Part shown: one piece after another, positions 1-7,786 of the stretch
Layout: each line of letters opens with the position of its first letter
Position numbering within the stretch: the first letter of the stretch is position 1
Source of the DNA: CAZVYJ01 sp964631565
Lineage (GTDB): Bacteria; Planctomycetota; Phycisphaerae; SM23-33
Direction of reading: 5' to 3'
Length of the DNA: 23,260 nucleotides
Assembly (NCBI GenBank): GCA_964631565.1
Contig: CAZVYJ010000046.1
Span: 1 to 23,260 of the forward strand
The notes under the pieces: model-generated
Told to the model about the DNA's origin: nothing
Databases searched by the model: none
The model's input: the letters and a program-made list of their open reading frames with translations, nothing else
Program-made: the position numbers and the translations under genes

Positions 1-1
1 T

Positions 2-125
2 GGCGCAATGGGTAAGATGGGCAAAGCGCATAAAGTCCTTACGTTCGCGGCTCGTGTGTTGTGAATGTATAAGGGCAGTTCCGTTCATGTTCTTCAGAAT
101 CAATGCCCTTGAAAAGTTTCATTAA
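2..125 (+). other. Window edge: possible 3' end of a plus-strand gene
   Basis: Two plus-strand frames are open from the window edge. One stops at 62-64 (tail GKAHKVLTFAARVL) and the other at 123-125, right at the terminator that follows. A short inverted repeat (AAGGGCA at 71-77 and TGCCCTT at 104-110) lies between. A gene entering from the left would explain the terminator, but 20 to 40 codons are too few to name it or to choose the frame. No rpmA, the usual partner of rplU, is visible here on either strand. Confidence 0.2.
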
Positions 126-157
126 AAAACCCCGTCTCTGAGGGATGGGGTTTTTTT
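124..157. terminator. Bidirectional intrinsic terminator
   Basis: A CCCCGTC/GATGGGG stem (one G-T pair) is flanked by six A on the left and seven T on the right, so it can end transcription in both directions. On the minus strand it lies about 60 bases past the rplU stop and probably ends that transcript. Confidence 0.85.
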
Positions 158-213
158 AATCACTTTTGCCGCAGCGCATAATCGCCTGCGGGATTGTTTT
201 GCCGTAGTCACCG

Positions 214-531
214 TCAGGCGACGATCTTGGCGATCTTCACCCGGACGTATTTCTGGCGATGGCCGGTCTTGCTGCGGGACGACTTGCGGCGGCGCCAGTA
301 ATAGATATACACCTTCTCGCCCTTGGCGAGCGGCTCGAGGACGTCGGCGACCACCTTGGCCTTGCTGACCAGGGGGGTGCCCACTTTTACGCCCTTGTCG
401 CTGCTGACGAGCAGAACACGGTCGAATTCCACTGATTTTACGTTGTCCGGCATATCGCGAAGGTCGATATCGAGAACATCGCCTTCTGAAACGCGAAACT
501 GCTGGCCGCTGTCTTCAATAACTGCGTACAC
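214..531 (-). CDS. rplU: 50S ribosomal protein L21
   Basis: L21 is a component of the large ribosomal subunit that binds 23S rRNA. The 105-residue product opens VYAVIEDSGQQFRVSEGD, the classic L21 start, and ends in the basic YYWRRRKSSRSKTGHRQKY block that contacts rRNA, at normal family length. I chose the GTG at 531-529: it has AGGAGT seven bases upstream and gives the canonical N-terminus. The in-frame ATG at 570 overlaps the predicted -10 box and would lie before the transcription start, so it is not used. The gene is the last of the minus-strand run and is followed by a terminator. rpmA, often directly downstream of rplU, is missing here. Confidence 0.96.
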   Translation of the reverse strand: MYAVIEDSGQQFRVSEGDVLDIDLRDMPDNVKSVEFDRVLLVSSDKGVKVGTPLVSKAKVVADVLEPLAKGEKVYIYYWRRRKSSRSKTGHRQKYVRVKIAKIVA

Positions 532-568
532 TGCGTTACTCCTTGTCTTCGCATAAAGGGAACGCGAC

Positions 569-596
569 ATTATGCAGCGTTTTACGGATATGTCAA
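569..596 (-). promoter_or_regulatory. Sigma-70-type promoter of rplU
   Basis: Reading the minus strand, TTGACA (596-591, perfect consensus) is followed after 16 bases by CATAAT (574-569, five of six). The predicted start near 562 leaves a leader of about 30 bases before the GTG of rplU. The -35 box lies inside the last codons of the dipeptidase gene. Confidence 0.7.
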
Positions 597-2006
597 GGCA
601 TCATTTTGCGCCGGCGCCTGTTTGTCGGCCATCGCCTGCAGGAAGGCTGCGGCTGCATGCGAGCCTTTCCAGAGCTGCTGGAGGCTGAATTTCTCGTTCG
701 GGGCGTGCAGATTGTCGTCAGGCAGGCCGAAACCCATGAGGACGGCATCCAGCCCCATGAGCCTCTGAATGACCTCCGTAATGGGTATGGAGGCCCCGCA
801 GCGGATCATGGCAACTTCGCTGCCGAAGGCTTCCCTGACGGCTTTCCGGGCGGCCTGCATTTCGGGCGTGTCGGTCTTCAGCAGGACGGCACTGGCGCTC
901 TGGCCGATGGTTACACCAACCGATACGCCGGCAGGGGTGTGTTCCGCGATGAATTGCTTGAGGCCGGCTGCTATTTTTTCGGGCTTCTGATGCGGAACCA
1001 GCCTCATCGTGATTTTTGTGTAAGCTTCGGACGGGATGACGGTTTTAACTCCCTTGCCGGTATATCCGCCGTTGATGCCGTTGCAGTCCAGCGTGGGTCG
1101 CGACCACAGCCGCTCAAAGATACTGCGGTCCCGCTCACCGCCGGCCAGCGCCGCCACGCCGTGTCGTGCGGCGTATGCTTTTTCGTCGAAGGGCAGGGCG
1201 GCCCAGGCTTTCAACTCAGCGTCGGTGGCGGGCAGGACGTCGTCGTAGAAGCCCGGAATGGTCACCCGTCCGTTTTCGTCATGCATCGCCGCGATTATCT
1301 TCGCCAGTGCATTTATTGGGTTCGCGACCGCGCCGCCGTGCAGCCCGCTGTGGCAGTCGGCCTTTGCGCCTGTAACCTTAAGCTCGAAATAGGCGATACC
1401 GCGAAGGGCATAGGTGATGCTCGGAACGCCGGGGGCGAAAAACTCGCTGTCGCTTATGACGACGGCGTCGGCGGAGAGCAGGTCTTTGTGCTTTTTGATG
1501 AATTGCTCAATTGTCGGCGAGCCGATTTCCTCTTCGCCTTCCAGCAGCAGCGTGACGTTTACCGGCAGGCGGCCGTGAGTCTTCATCCAGGCCTCTATCG
1601 CCATTATGTGAGTGAAAAGCTGGCCCTTGTCGTCGTTTGCACCGCGGGCATAAAGATTTTCACCGCGGACAGTCGCTTCGAACGGCTTTGTATGCCACAG
1701 GTCGAGCGGGTCGGGCGGCTGAACGTCGTAATGTCCGTAAATCAGGACGGTCGGCAGGCTGTCGCAGGCGTTATATTTTGCGACCACGCAGGGCTTCCCG
1801 GAGCGCAAGCCCCCGTATGGGCCTGTAGGCAGGACTTGTGCCTTCATGCCGGCCTTGCCGAGATATTTCACCAGCCAGTCGGCGCATTTTTCGCAGTTGC
1901 CGTCGTCGATGTTCGCAAGGCTGGGTATGGCGAGCAGTTCTTTCAGTGCCGAAAGATGCTCGTTTCTGTGTGACTGCAGATAATTCAGTACGTCCTTGTC
2001 AAGCAT
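582..2006 (-). CDS. M20 family dipeptidase (metallopeptidase)
   Basis: A cytosolic two-zinc exopeptidase of the M20 family (CNDP/PepV-like), expected to cleave short peptides. The zinc-site motifs are all visible: IYGHYDVQPP (H92, D94), ARGANDDKG (bridging Asp about 125), LEGEEEIGS (catalytic and ligand Glu about 158-160), VISDSEF (D186), and a C-terminal NLHAPNEKF His. CHSGLHGG in the lid/dimerisation domain is also conserved. No signal peptide is seen. I chose ATG 2006 (474 aa), which has GAGAG upstream overlapping the stop of the preceding gene. An earlier in-frame start at 2054 would overlap that gene and add only a basic tail. The gap to the upstream gene is 11 bases, so they are probably co-transcribed. 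Exact substrate is unknown. Confidence 0.92.
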   Translation of the reverse strand: MLDKDVLNYLQSHRNEHLSALKELLAIPSLANIDDGNCEKCADWLVKYLGKAGMKAQVLPTGPYGGLRSGKPCVVAKYNACDSLPTVLIYGHYDVQPPDPLDLWHTKPFEATVRGENLYARGANDDKGQLFTHIMAIEAWMKTHGRLPVNVTLLLEGEEEIGSPTIEQFIKKHKDLLSADAVVISDSEFFAPGVPSITYALRGIAYFELKVTGAKADCHSGLHGGAVANPINALAKIIAAMHDENGRVTIPGFYDDVLPATDAELKAWAALPFDEKAYAARHGVAALAGGERDRSIFERLWSRPTLDCNGINGGYTGKGVKTVIPSEAYTKITMRLVPHQKPEKIAAGLKQFIAEHTPAGVSVGVTIGQSASAVLLKTDTPEMQAARKAVREAFGSEVAMIRCGASIPITEVIQRLMGLDAVLMGFGLPDDNLHAPNEKFSLQQLWKGSHAAAAFLQAMADKQAPAQNDALTYP

Positions 2007-2017
2007 TCGTGTTGCTC

Positions 2018-2623
2018 TCAATCGTTCTTTTTTCTTTTCCCGAACGGCCACCACTTTTTGCGTGCGGGTTTTGGCTTCTTTGTTATACGCTCCGCCATCG
2101 TCGACAGCGAAGGTAATTTGCTCTGCATGTCGCGGAGTTTCTGGCGGGTGAACTTTTCCGGATGCTCGCGGAAAATCGTCAGAGTCTGCTCGCTGAAGAA
2201 TGCGGATTCCGGAGGAAGCTCATTTTCCGTGTAGAATTTCAACGCCTCCTCTAGGCAGAGCGCGGCGCGGTATCCCTGAAGGCGGGCGACAGGGGGAGAT
2301 TTCTCGGATGAGGCCGACTCTATCAGCATGTAGAACAGGCTCAGCCACTGGCTGAGGTCGATAATGCCGCTGGGATTGGCTGTGGGATTGATGAGTTCGG
2401 CCCGGCTTTCATCGCTTTCGTCGCCGATATTCCGCTCGCAGATAAACCGGAACGTTTTGGTGTGCCCGCAGTGGTTGCAGCGGGCGAGAACGGTTTCCCG
2501 TCCGCCCTGTTCGGGATGTTCTTCCTCAATGGTCCACGGCCCCTTGCTGCACGAAGGGCAGCGGGTGACCATGAGGTAGTATCTCAGTTCATTAGGACTA
2601 TGCGCCGGCAGCGGTTCATCCAT
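2018..2623 (-). CDS. Zinc-ribbon hypothetical protein
   Basis: A 201-residue soluble protein I cannot name. Its N-terminal part carries a four-cysteine zinc ribbon, C22-P-S-C25 and C49-N-H-C52, preceded by ELRYYLMVTRCPSC. The middle (about 85-165) looks helical, and the C-terminus is very basic (KKPKPARKKWWPFGKRKKND), which could bind nucleic acid or phospholipid. ATG 2623 has no strong ribosome binding site. It lies 27 bases after the lipoprotein gene and 11 before the dipeptidase gene, all on one strand, so it fits an operon, but the neighbours do not suggest a shared function. Confidence 0.8.
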   Translation of the reverse strand: MDEPLPAHSPNELRYYLMVTRCPSCSKGPWTIEEEHPEQGGRETVLARCNHCGHTKTFRFICERNIGDESDESRAELINPTANPSGIIDLSQWLSLFYMLIESASSEKSPPVARLQGYRAALCLEEALKFYTENELPPESAFFSEQTLTIFREHPEKFTRQKLRDMQSKLPSLSTMAERITKKPKPARKKWWPFGKRKKND

Positions 2624-2650
2624 GACAGGCTCGGCTAAAATTTTTGCCCA

Positions 2651-3616
2651 CTAGTCTGGTGCAATCAGGGTCATCGTGATGTTGTATTTCTTTTTCAACT
2701 CGTCGTAGACCTTGATGCGGGTTTCTTTTGTCAGACTGCCGTCTTCGATCGCCATCTGAACGTCGTTGAGCAGATTGGTGTATTTTTCGATCCGGTCTTT
2801 ACCCGATTTCAGACTGCCTGCCCATGCGGCTTCCATTTCCGCTTTCCACACAGTATCGATTTTGGAAAACGTCAGGAACAGCTGCTTGGTTTTCAGCCCT
2901 ACTTCGACGGTGACCTTGCCGTTTGATTCCGTAATGGTAAGTTCTTCGACTTTCATGGCCTTGAGAGTCTCTATGAATGAGTTTTTTTCCGTTTTGGCCG
3001 CATCTTGAGCGCCAGCGGCAATGTCTGGAGGAAGGTCTTCCCCCAGTTTGTCACTTAGAAGCTTTTTGGTTTCTTCGAGCGTCTGCTTGAGTGTCTTGCC
3101 GGCTTCGATGAGTTGATTGAACTGCTCGGCCTGGTCGTCGATGAGGTACTCCATCAGCTTGGCGGTATCGTAGCCCTTGGCGGCGACGATCATGGTTTCC
3201 ATGATTTTCTTGACGTCGGTTACCGGGTCGCCTGTTGCAGCCGGGGCGGTTTCCGGCGTTTTTTCCGGCGATGTTTCAGGTGCAGTTTCCGGCGGTGTCG
3301 AGGTTGTCGACGGCGTCGGACTGGTTTCCGGTGTTGTTGAAGCTTCCGGTGGCGTTGGGCCTGTAACCGGAGTCATCGTGCCTGTGGCCGGCGGTGTCAA
3401 GGTTGTCGGCTTGGCCGAGGCGCCTGACGCAAGTTCCCTTGTGCGGGATATCTTTTCCTGGTCTTCCAGTATGGACTGGTCGCATGTCACTGTCGTGACG
3501 CTTGGTACGGAACTGATTGATTTTTCTGTCGGCAGAGGCTCTTCGTCTGGAGAGTTGTTGCATGAAATGCCTGCAAATGCGACTGCCCAGATACCGATAA
3601 TTGCAAAAGCTCTCAT
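2651..3616 (-). CDS. Pro/Thr-rich lipoprotein of unknown function
   Basis: A secreted, probably lipid-anchored protein of 321 residues. A hydrophobic signal (MRAFAIIGIWAVAFAGISC) ends in an imperfect lipobox with the cysteine at residue 19. Residues about 69-129 form a low-complexity linker of Pro/Thr/Ser/Glu (units such as TPPETAPETSPEKTPETAP), likely a cell-wall or periplasm spacer. A charged alpha/beta domain of about 190 residues follows and matches no family I recognise. The second of two adjacent ATGs (3616) sits six bases after GAGGAG, while the first (3619) is only three away, so I prefer 3616. Neighbours lie 27 to 34 bases away on the same strand. Confidence 0.82.
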   Translation of the reverse strand: MRAFAIIGIWAVAFAGISCNNSPDEEPLPTEKSISSVPSVTTVTCDQSILEDQEKISRTRELASGASAKPTTLTPPATGTMTPVTGPTPPEASTTPETSPTPSTTSTPPETAPETSPEKTPETAPAATGDPVTDVKKIMETMIVAAKGYDTAKLMEYLIDDQAEQFNQLIEAGKTLKQTLEETKKLLSDKLGEDLPPDIAAGAQDAAKTEKNSFIETLKAMKVEELTITESNGKVTVEVGLKTKQLFLTFSKIDTVWKAEMEAAWAGSLKSGKDRIEKYTNLLNDVQMAIEDGSLTKETRIKVYDELKKKYNITMTLIAPD

Positions 3617-3650
3617 CATTCACTCCTCGTTTTCCGGCGTTGAACTGGCG

Positions 3651-4538
3651 TCAGATATCTTCCTCTTCATCCTGCAGCGGAGGCGGCTCTTCGCCCGGCC
3701 GGGCTATCCCCAGAACCGCCAGCGTGTTTCGTTCAACCATTGATCTAAGCGCCTCGCGCGGCACGGAGGGGAGATTGGTTCCCTGCGTGACTTCGTGGAG
3801 GCGGTATACGGTTTTTATGGCCTCGGCCGCAGTGAGATACGGAAAATCGCTGCCGAAGAGCACCTTGTCCATTACATTGAACTGATGTGCCAGAACCAGC
3901 GCGTTGTACGCCTGCCACGGCCGCCGGATAAGCCCGGCGATATCCGTGAACACGCGCGGATGCTTGCCTATCAGGGCTATACATTCCTCTATCCACGGGT
4001 GCCCGAAGGCTGAGACGATAATGGTGAGTTCCGGATGTTCGCGGGCGATTTCGTCCAGCAGTGCCGGGCGGGCGTATTCCATGGTTCCGTTCCGGTGGAA
4101 ATGCGTTCCCTGCTGCATCAGCAGCGGCACGCGTTTCTGCTCGGCTAGTTCGTAGATTTTCATGGCCCGGCTGTCGGCGGGATGGAAATTCTGCGACGAC
4201 GGACTAATGGTCAATCCGCGGAACTCGCGCTGCGAGAGGGCCTCTTCGGCGTCCCTTACGGCGCTGCCGCGGGTGGGGTCCACGCAGGCGATGCCTATCA
4301 TTGTGTTGCTGTTCTGGGCGACGTATTCGGCGATGAGTTCATTGGGGACGTTCGCCCCCAGATGATCGCTGCAGAATGCCATTACGAGTGTCTTGTCGAC
4401 GCATGCCGCCGATATCAAATGGTCTGCCGGGCCGGCCGCAATGTTCTCCATACCGCTCTGACGGCGGAGCATCGCCGCGGCGTCGTTGCCGAGCTGAGAA
4501 GTATCAACCCAAATATGCGTGTGGCAGTCAACTATCAT
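3651..4538 (-). CDS. Amidohydrolase-2 family metal-dependent hydrolase
   Basis: A TIM-barrel hydrolase or decarboxylase of the amidohydrolase-2 (ACMSD-like) family, cytosolic, 295 residues. Metal-site features: VDCHTHIW at the N-terminus (H6, H8), a strand with GTHFHRNG (H146/H148), SAFGHPW (H180) and LFGSDFPY with the catalytic Asp (D231). The last two are hallmarks of this family. I start at ATG 4538 because the barrel begins with MIVDCHTH. The longer frame from 4613 adds 25 residues without conserved features. The C-terminus is an acidic tail. It follows xseB at 118 bases on the same strand. The substrate cannot be read from sequence: relatives act on aromatic acids, lactones or amides. 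Confidence 0.88.
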   Translation of the reverse strand: MIVDCHTHIWVDTSQLGNDAAAMLRRQSGMENIAAGPADHLISAACVDKTLVMAFCSDHLGANVPNELIAEYVAQNSNTMIGIACVDPTRGSAVRDAEEALSQREFRGLTISPSSQNFHPADSRAMKIYELAEQKRVPLLMQQGTHFHRNGTMEYARPALLDEIAREHPELTIIVSAFGHPWIEECIALIGKHPRVFTDIAGLIRRPWQAYNALVLAHQFNVMDKVLFGSDFPYLTAAEAIKTVYRLHEVTQGTNLPSVPREALRSMVERNTLAVLGIARPGEEPPPLQDEEEDI

Positions 4539-4656
4539 TACAGACTCGCTTTTAATAAGCACGAAGGCCCGCCGGTATTCCAGTATTCTAAAACTGCTCG
4601 CCCCGGCACGCAAGCCTCTGGGGGCGACGCATTACCGGCAGCCGTCGCGTCTGCGG

Positions 4657-4896
4657 CTAATCCTGCGGCTCTTCAATTTCGCCGGCCGGTTCGAGCGAAT
4701 CGCCCTGGCCCCTGGAAAGCATCTGGATTTTCTTCTCCGCGGCGTCGAGGGTCATGCGGCACTGCTTTATGAGTGCGACGCCCTCGGCGTATTTCTCGAT
4801 GGATTCTTCGAGCGTTATTTTGCCTTCCTCGATGCCGGAGACGATTTCCTCCAGCTTTTCCAGCGACTGTTCAAATGTCAGTTTCTGTTTCGCCAT
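4657..4896 (-). CDS. xseB: Exodeoxyribonuclease VII small subunit
   Basis: The small subunit of exonuclease VII, which with XseA degrades single-stranded DNA from both ends in mismatch repair and damage processing. The 79-residue product (E. coli about 80) has the typical helical hairpin: LTFEQSLEKLEEIVSGIEEG, then TLEESIEKYAEGVALIKQC and TLDAAEKKI. ATG 4896 is preceded by CAGGAA at good spacing. It starts 14 bases after the xseA stop, so the two are surely co-transcribed. The C-terminus is acidic, as is common in the family. Confidence 0.96.
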   Translation of the reverse strand: MAKQKLTFEQSLEKLEEIVSGIEEGKITLEESIEKYAEGVALIKQCRMTLDAAEKKIQMLSRGQGDSLEPAGEIEEPQD

Positions 4897-4910
4897 GCCG
4901 AATTCCTGTA

Positions 4911-6506
4911 TCAGTCGAATAGCGGAGCGTCGTGCTCCTTGTTCCCGTTGTTTATCTGTTTTTTCGCCGCCGGTTTGCCGCCGGCAGCCTCGCTTGTGAA
5001 TTTCCCGTCGGCCAGCTCCGTTTCAACCGTCATGCCGGCCTGCACCTGCTGCACCGACCGCAGTATAGCGCCGCCTGCGATGCGTGTCACGCTGAAGCCG
5101 CGCTTGAGCACGTTTTTGTGGCTCATCGCTTCCAGCTGGCGTTCGATGGCGGCCACCTGCTGGCGGGCCAGCAGCAGGCGATGGCGAGGGTGGGCAGCCG
5201 TCAGCCTGCCCGTGATATCGGCCAGTTTCTCGGTCTGACGTTTTATCAGCCCGCCGAAGCCCCAGTTGAGCTTGTGCCGCATCTCCGCCAGCACAGCCCG
5301 GGCCTTTTCATTCAGCCTGACCGGGTGCAGCAGCGCCAGCCGGTTGGCAAGCGGCTCGAGATGCTTTCTGGCGGCCGAGAGCATTTCATGCAGGCCGGCG
5401 CGAAGCTTGTGCGAAAGCTCGTCCAGCCGCTGCATCTGCGTGCGTATTCTTGCTGTCGGGTCGCGAAAGACAGAGCTGCGGCAGACCGCGTTCAACTCCG
5501 CCCGCGCAGTGGTTATTTTGCCGGAGACGTTTCTGGCGAGCCTGCCGGCCAGATGCGATATGTGCGCAGCAATCTCGTCGGTGGCGGGAACGGCAAGCTC
5601 AGCCGCCGCGGTGGGGGTGGCTGCCCGCATGTCGGCCACCATGTCCGCGATGGTCACGTCCACTTCATGTCCGACGCCGGAGATTATCGGCGTTCTGGCC
5701 GCGTAGATGGCGCGAGCGACGATTTCCTCGTTGAACGCCCAGAGGTCTTCCAGGCTGCCGCCGCCTCGCGCGACGATTATCGTGTCGATTTCGTATTTTG
5801 CGGCGTTCGCGTCGAGCAGGCGGACAGCTTCGGCCACCGATTGTGCAGCCCCTTCGCCCTGCACCAGCGCCGGAGCGAGGTAAACCCTGGCAGCCGGCCA
5901 GCGACGCCGCAGCGTGCGGGCGATGTCGCGGACGGCCGCCCCCGTCGGGCTTGTCACAATGCCTATGGCGCGCGGGAAGCGGGGGATGGGCTTGCGATGG
6001 GCCGGGTCGAACAGGCCCTCGGCCTTGAGCTTCTCGCAGAGCTGGCGGAACGCCAGTTCGAGTGCGCCTGCGCCTTTTGGCGTCATTCGCTCCACGTACA
6101 TTTGGAGCTGGCCGCGGACTTCGTAGACATCGACTCGGCCCTCGGCGACAACCTCCATGCCGTCGGCCGGCGTAAACTTGAGATACATGTTGTCCTGGCG
6201 GAACATCACCGCGTCGATGGCAGAGTTGGCGTCTTTAAGGCGGAAGTACATGTGCCCGCTGCTGTGACGCTTGAGGTTGCTTATCTCGCCCACGACGGCG
6301 AGCTGGGCCGGCAGCGTGGCAAGGGCGTCTTTCACTCGCATCAGCAGTGCGGAAACGCTCAGCGGAGTCTTTTGTGCTGTCTGTGTTTTTTGAGTTGCAC
6401 TCGGGGTTGGCGGCGCGGAACCGGCGGCCGGGGCGTCCTTGCCCTTCGCTGTGCCGTTCGGCTCATACGGTTTGCCGAAAAACGATGACAGACGTTTCGC
6501 GCTCAT
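4911..6506 (-). CDS. xseA: Exodeoxyribonuclease VII large subunit
   Basis: The catalytic subunit of exonuclease VII. An N-terminal OB-fold shows VGEISNLKRHSSGHMYFRLK. The nuclease core has GIVTSPTGAAVRDI, IIVARGGGSLEDLWAFNEE and SGVGHEVDVTIADMVADMRA, followed by PTAAAEL, the long coiled-coil region and a C-terminal segment (KRGFSVTR). At 531 residues it is longer than E. coli XseA (about 456). The surplus is an N-terminal low-complexity stretch of about 45 residues rich in Ala, Pro, Thr and Lys before PLSVSALL. ATG 6506 or 6515 is the likely start, neither with a clear ribosome binding site. The frame is open further upstream to 6707, but that part runs antisense through tRNA-like DNA and is not protein-like. 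Confidence 0.95.
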   Translation of the reverse strand: MSAKRLSSFFGKPYEPNGTAKGKDAPAAGSAPPTPSATQKTQTAQKTPLSVSALLMRVKDALATLPAQLAVVGEISNLKRHSSGHMYFRLKDANSAIDAVMFRQDNMYLKFTPADGMEVVAEGRVDVYEVRGQLQMYVERMTPKGAGALELAFRQLCEKLKAEGLFDPAHRKPIPRFPRAIGIVTSPTGAAVRDIARTLRRRWPAARVYLAPALVQGEGAAQSVAEAVRLLDANAAKYEIDTIIVARGGGSLEDLWAFNEEIVARAIYAARTPIISGVGHEVDVTIADMVADMRAATPTAAAELAVPATDEIAAHISHLAGRLARNVSGKITTARAELNAVCRSSVFRDPTARIRTQMQRLDELSHKLRAGLHEMLSAARKHLEPLANRLALLHPVRLNEKARAVLAEMRHKLNWGFGGLIKRQTEKLADITGRLTAAHPRHRLLLARQQVAAIERQLEAMSHKNVLKRGFSVTRIAGGAILRSVQQVQAGMTVETELADGKFTSEAAGGKPAAKKQINNGNKEHDAPLFD

Positions 6507-6587
6507 CGCGGGCATTGTAACCCAGCCGGCCCGCCAATGCACCACAAGTTGCAGACTGTCCGGCAGCTTGACAGGGCATGAGAAATC

Positions 6588-6616
6588 TTGCCCGCGTTCG
6601 GAACTGTTGCTACAAT
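6588..6616 (+). promoter_or_regulatory. Candidate promoter of the tRNA-Gly locus
   Basis: TTGCCC (6588-6593), 17 bases, then TACAAT (6611-6616) on the plus strand. The predicted start near 6623 lies just before the truncated tRNA copy, so the functional tRNA about 170 bases downstream would be reached by read-through. A perfect TTGACA at 6568-6573 has no fitting -10 box. Confidence 0.45.
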
Positions 6617-6637
6617 CTTGCCTCTGTATAAGTCGCG

Positions 6638-6669
6638 TTGAAAACTTGCGGGCGTAATTCAAGTGGTAG
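6638..6669 (+). repeat. Truncated direct copy of the tRNA-Gly 5' end
   Basis: Thirty-two bases match the start of the tRNA-Gly gene and its flank (6783-6813) except for one extra A in the D loop. The copy includes eight to ten bases of 5' flank, the full acceptor 5' strand GCGGGCG and the D arm up to GTGGTAG, then stops. No anticodon or T arm follows. The offset to the intact gene is 145 bases. Confidence 0.85.
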
Positions 6670-6672
6670 TCC

Positions 6673-6722
6673 CGCAGATGAGGTTTTTGCGGAGCGGAGC
6701 GACGCAAATGCCGTCATCTGCG
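6673..6722. repeat. Nested palindromic element upstream of tRNA-Gly
   Basis: Outer arms CGCAGATGA (6673-6681) and TCATCTGCG (6714-6722) pair perfectly. Inside them TTTGCG (6686-6691) pairs with CGCAAA (6703-6708), leaving the loop GAGCGGAGCGA. A second small palindrome, GTCCCT-A-AGGGAC, follows at 6737-6749. The rest of 6723-6782 shows nothing recognisable. The layout resembles an interspersed palindromic repeat. Confidence 0.65.
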
Positions 6723-6792
6723 AGGATCCCGTCGTAGTCCCTAAGGGACGGAGACGGAAATGCCGGAATCGCCATTGTCATATTGAAAACTT

Positions 6793-6864
<72 letters not shown>

Positions 6865-6869
6865 GTGTA

Positions 6870-6898
6870 AAAAGGTCAGACTTTGTGTCTGGCCTTTT
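6870..6898 (+). terminator. Intrinsic terminator of tRNA-Gly
   Basis: AAGGTCAGAC and GTCTGGCCTT form a ten-pair stem (one G-T pair) around TTTGT, with T-rich sequence at the 3' end, starting six bases after the tRNA. Confidence 0.8.
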
Positions 6899-6916
6899 GT
6901 GCATTTGGGTAGTATT

Positions 6917-6960
6917 TCGAACCCTCGACGCAGGCACGAGCATAGCGAGTGCATGCCTGC
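6917..6960. repeat. Inverted tRNA T-arm fragment plus hairpin element
   Basis: TCGAACCCTCGACG (6917-6930) is the exact reverse complement of 14 bases of the tRNA-Gly variable loop and T arm (6836-6849). It runs straight into a hairpin, GCAGGCA (6930-6936) and TGCCTGC (6954-6960), whose loop holds GAGCATAGCGA, close to the loop of the upstream palindrome. Neither part is coding. Confidence 0.6.
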
Positions 6961-7016
6961 CGCGGTGTTCGACGCCGCAGGCGCCCGCAAAGTGGAATCT
7001 GGTCGCCCGCTTTTCG

Positions 7017-7046
7017 AAGGTCAGTCCCATGCGGATTGGCCTTTTT
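7017..7046 (+). terminator. Second terminator-like hairpin, decayed copy of the first
   Basis: AAGGTCAGTCC and GGATTGGCCTT pair over 11 positions (two G-T pairs) around CATGC, followed by TTT. Just upstream TCGCCCGCT (7003-7011) repeats the last nine bases of the tRNA-Gly gene. The order tRNA end, then AAGGTCAG stem, then GGCCTTTT matches 6856-6897, so this looks like an old duplicate. In 7047-7165 I see only a weak promoter candidate for the next operon (TAGCAA 7096-7101, 18 bases, TATCAT 7120-7125). Confidence 0.6.
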
Positions 7047-7165
7047 ATATGCCGGTCTGGCGTTTTGTCGCCAAAACTATTTTTCCGCCCGCCCGTAGCA
7101 ATTTCGCCCGTCGAGAGTGTATCATATCTGCAGCTATGTATTTGGTTTAGACAGGCGGCGAAGCT

Positions 7166-7750
7166 ATGCGAGCGGCTGTTATAGTTGCTCATCCCGACGA
7201 CGAAGTCATCTGGTGCGGGGGGCTTATTCTCCGGCATCAGGAGTGGAACTGGACTGTCCTCAGCCTCTGTCGCGGCGACGACCCTGACCGCGGGCCGAAA
7301 TTCGCCCGCGTCTGCGACCTGCTCGACGTGGACGGCTGCATCTCCAATATCGACGACAGCCCGCAGCTTAAACCCCTGGACGTGAACCACGAATTGTGCT
7401 CCAGGATTCTGGAGTTCCTCCCGGACGGCGGCTGGGACGTATGCATCACGCACGGGCCGGGCGGGGAATACGGCCATCAGCGGCACAAGGATATCCACGA
7501 GGCGGTCAAACTGCTGGTCAAGACCGGCCGGCTGAACTGCACGGAACTGTGGACGTTCGCCTACCGGTGCGACGCGGCGACGGCTGAATGCAAGCCTGCC
7601 GCCGACGCCGACATGCTGCTGGAATTAACCGCCGCCGAGCTTGACAGGAAGCGTAAAATAGTAGCGAACGAGTACGGCTACGCATCCGATTCGTTTGAGG
7701 TTCGCGCGTGCATTTCTCCGGAAGCTTTCCGGATACATAAAAAAACGTGA
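7166..7750 (+). CDS. PIG-L (LmbE-like) deacetylase
   Basis: A zinc-dependent deacetylase of the PIG-L/LmbE family, which removes N-acetyl groups from GlcNAc-type sugars or glycoconjugates. The 194-residue product has the N-terminal motif VAHPDDEV (H9, D11, D12, E13) and the second ligand site GEYGHQRHKDIH (H104/H107/H111), in the order expected for a Rossmann-like PIG-L fold. No signal peptide, so it is cytosolic. GCGAAG lies just before the ATG. It leads a three-gene plus-strand operon (deacetylase, GT4 glycosyltransferase, glycosidase). PIG-L plus GT4 is also the pair that starts mycothiol and bacillithiol synthesis, but nothing here shows that substrate. Confidence 0.92.
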   Translation: MRAAVIVAHPDDEVIWCGGLILRHQEWNWTVLSLCRGDDPDRGPKFARVCDLLDVDGCISNIDDSPQLKPLDVNHELCSRILEFLPDGGWDVCITHGPGGEYGHQRHKDIHEAVKLLVKTGRLNCTELWTFAYRCDAATAECKPAADADMLLELTAAELDRKRKIVANEYGYASDSFEVRACISPEAFRIHKKT

Positions 7751-7786
7751 AATAGTTTGAAAAAGTCTGATGCAGGAGCAAGGGCT

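Noticed and set aside
543..1973. Long plus-strand open frame of 476 codons
   Set aside because: It is antisense to the M20 dipeptidase gene, has no family motifs and follows from GC-rich third codon positions on the other strand.
4932..6488. Long plus-strand open frame opposite xseA
   Set aside because: xseA shows clear family motifs throughout; the antisense translation is Arg/Ala/Gly-rich without any recognisable domain.
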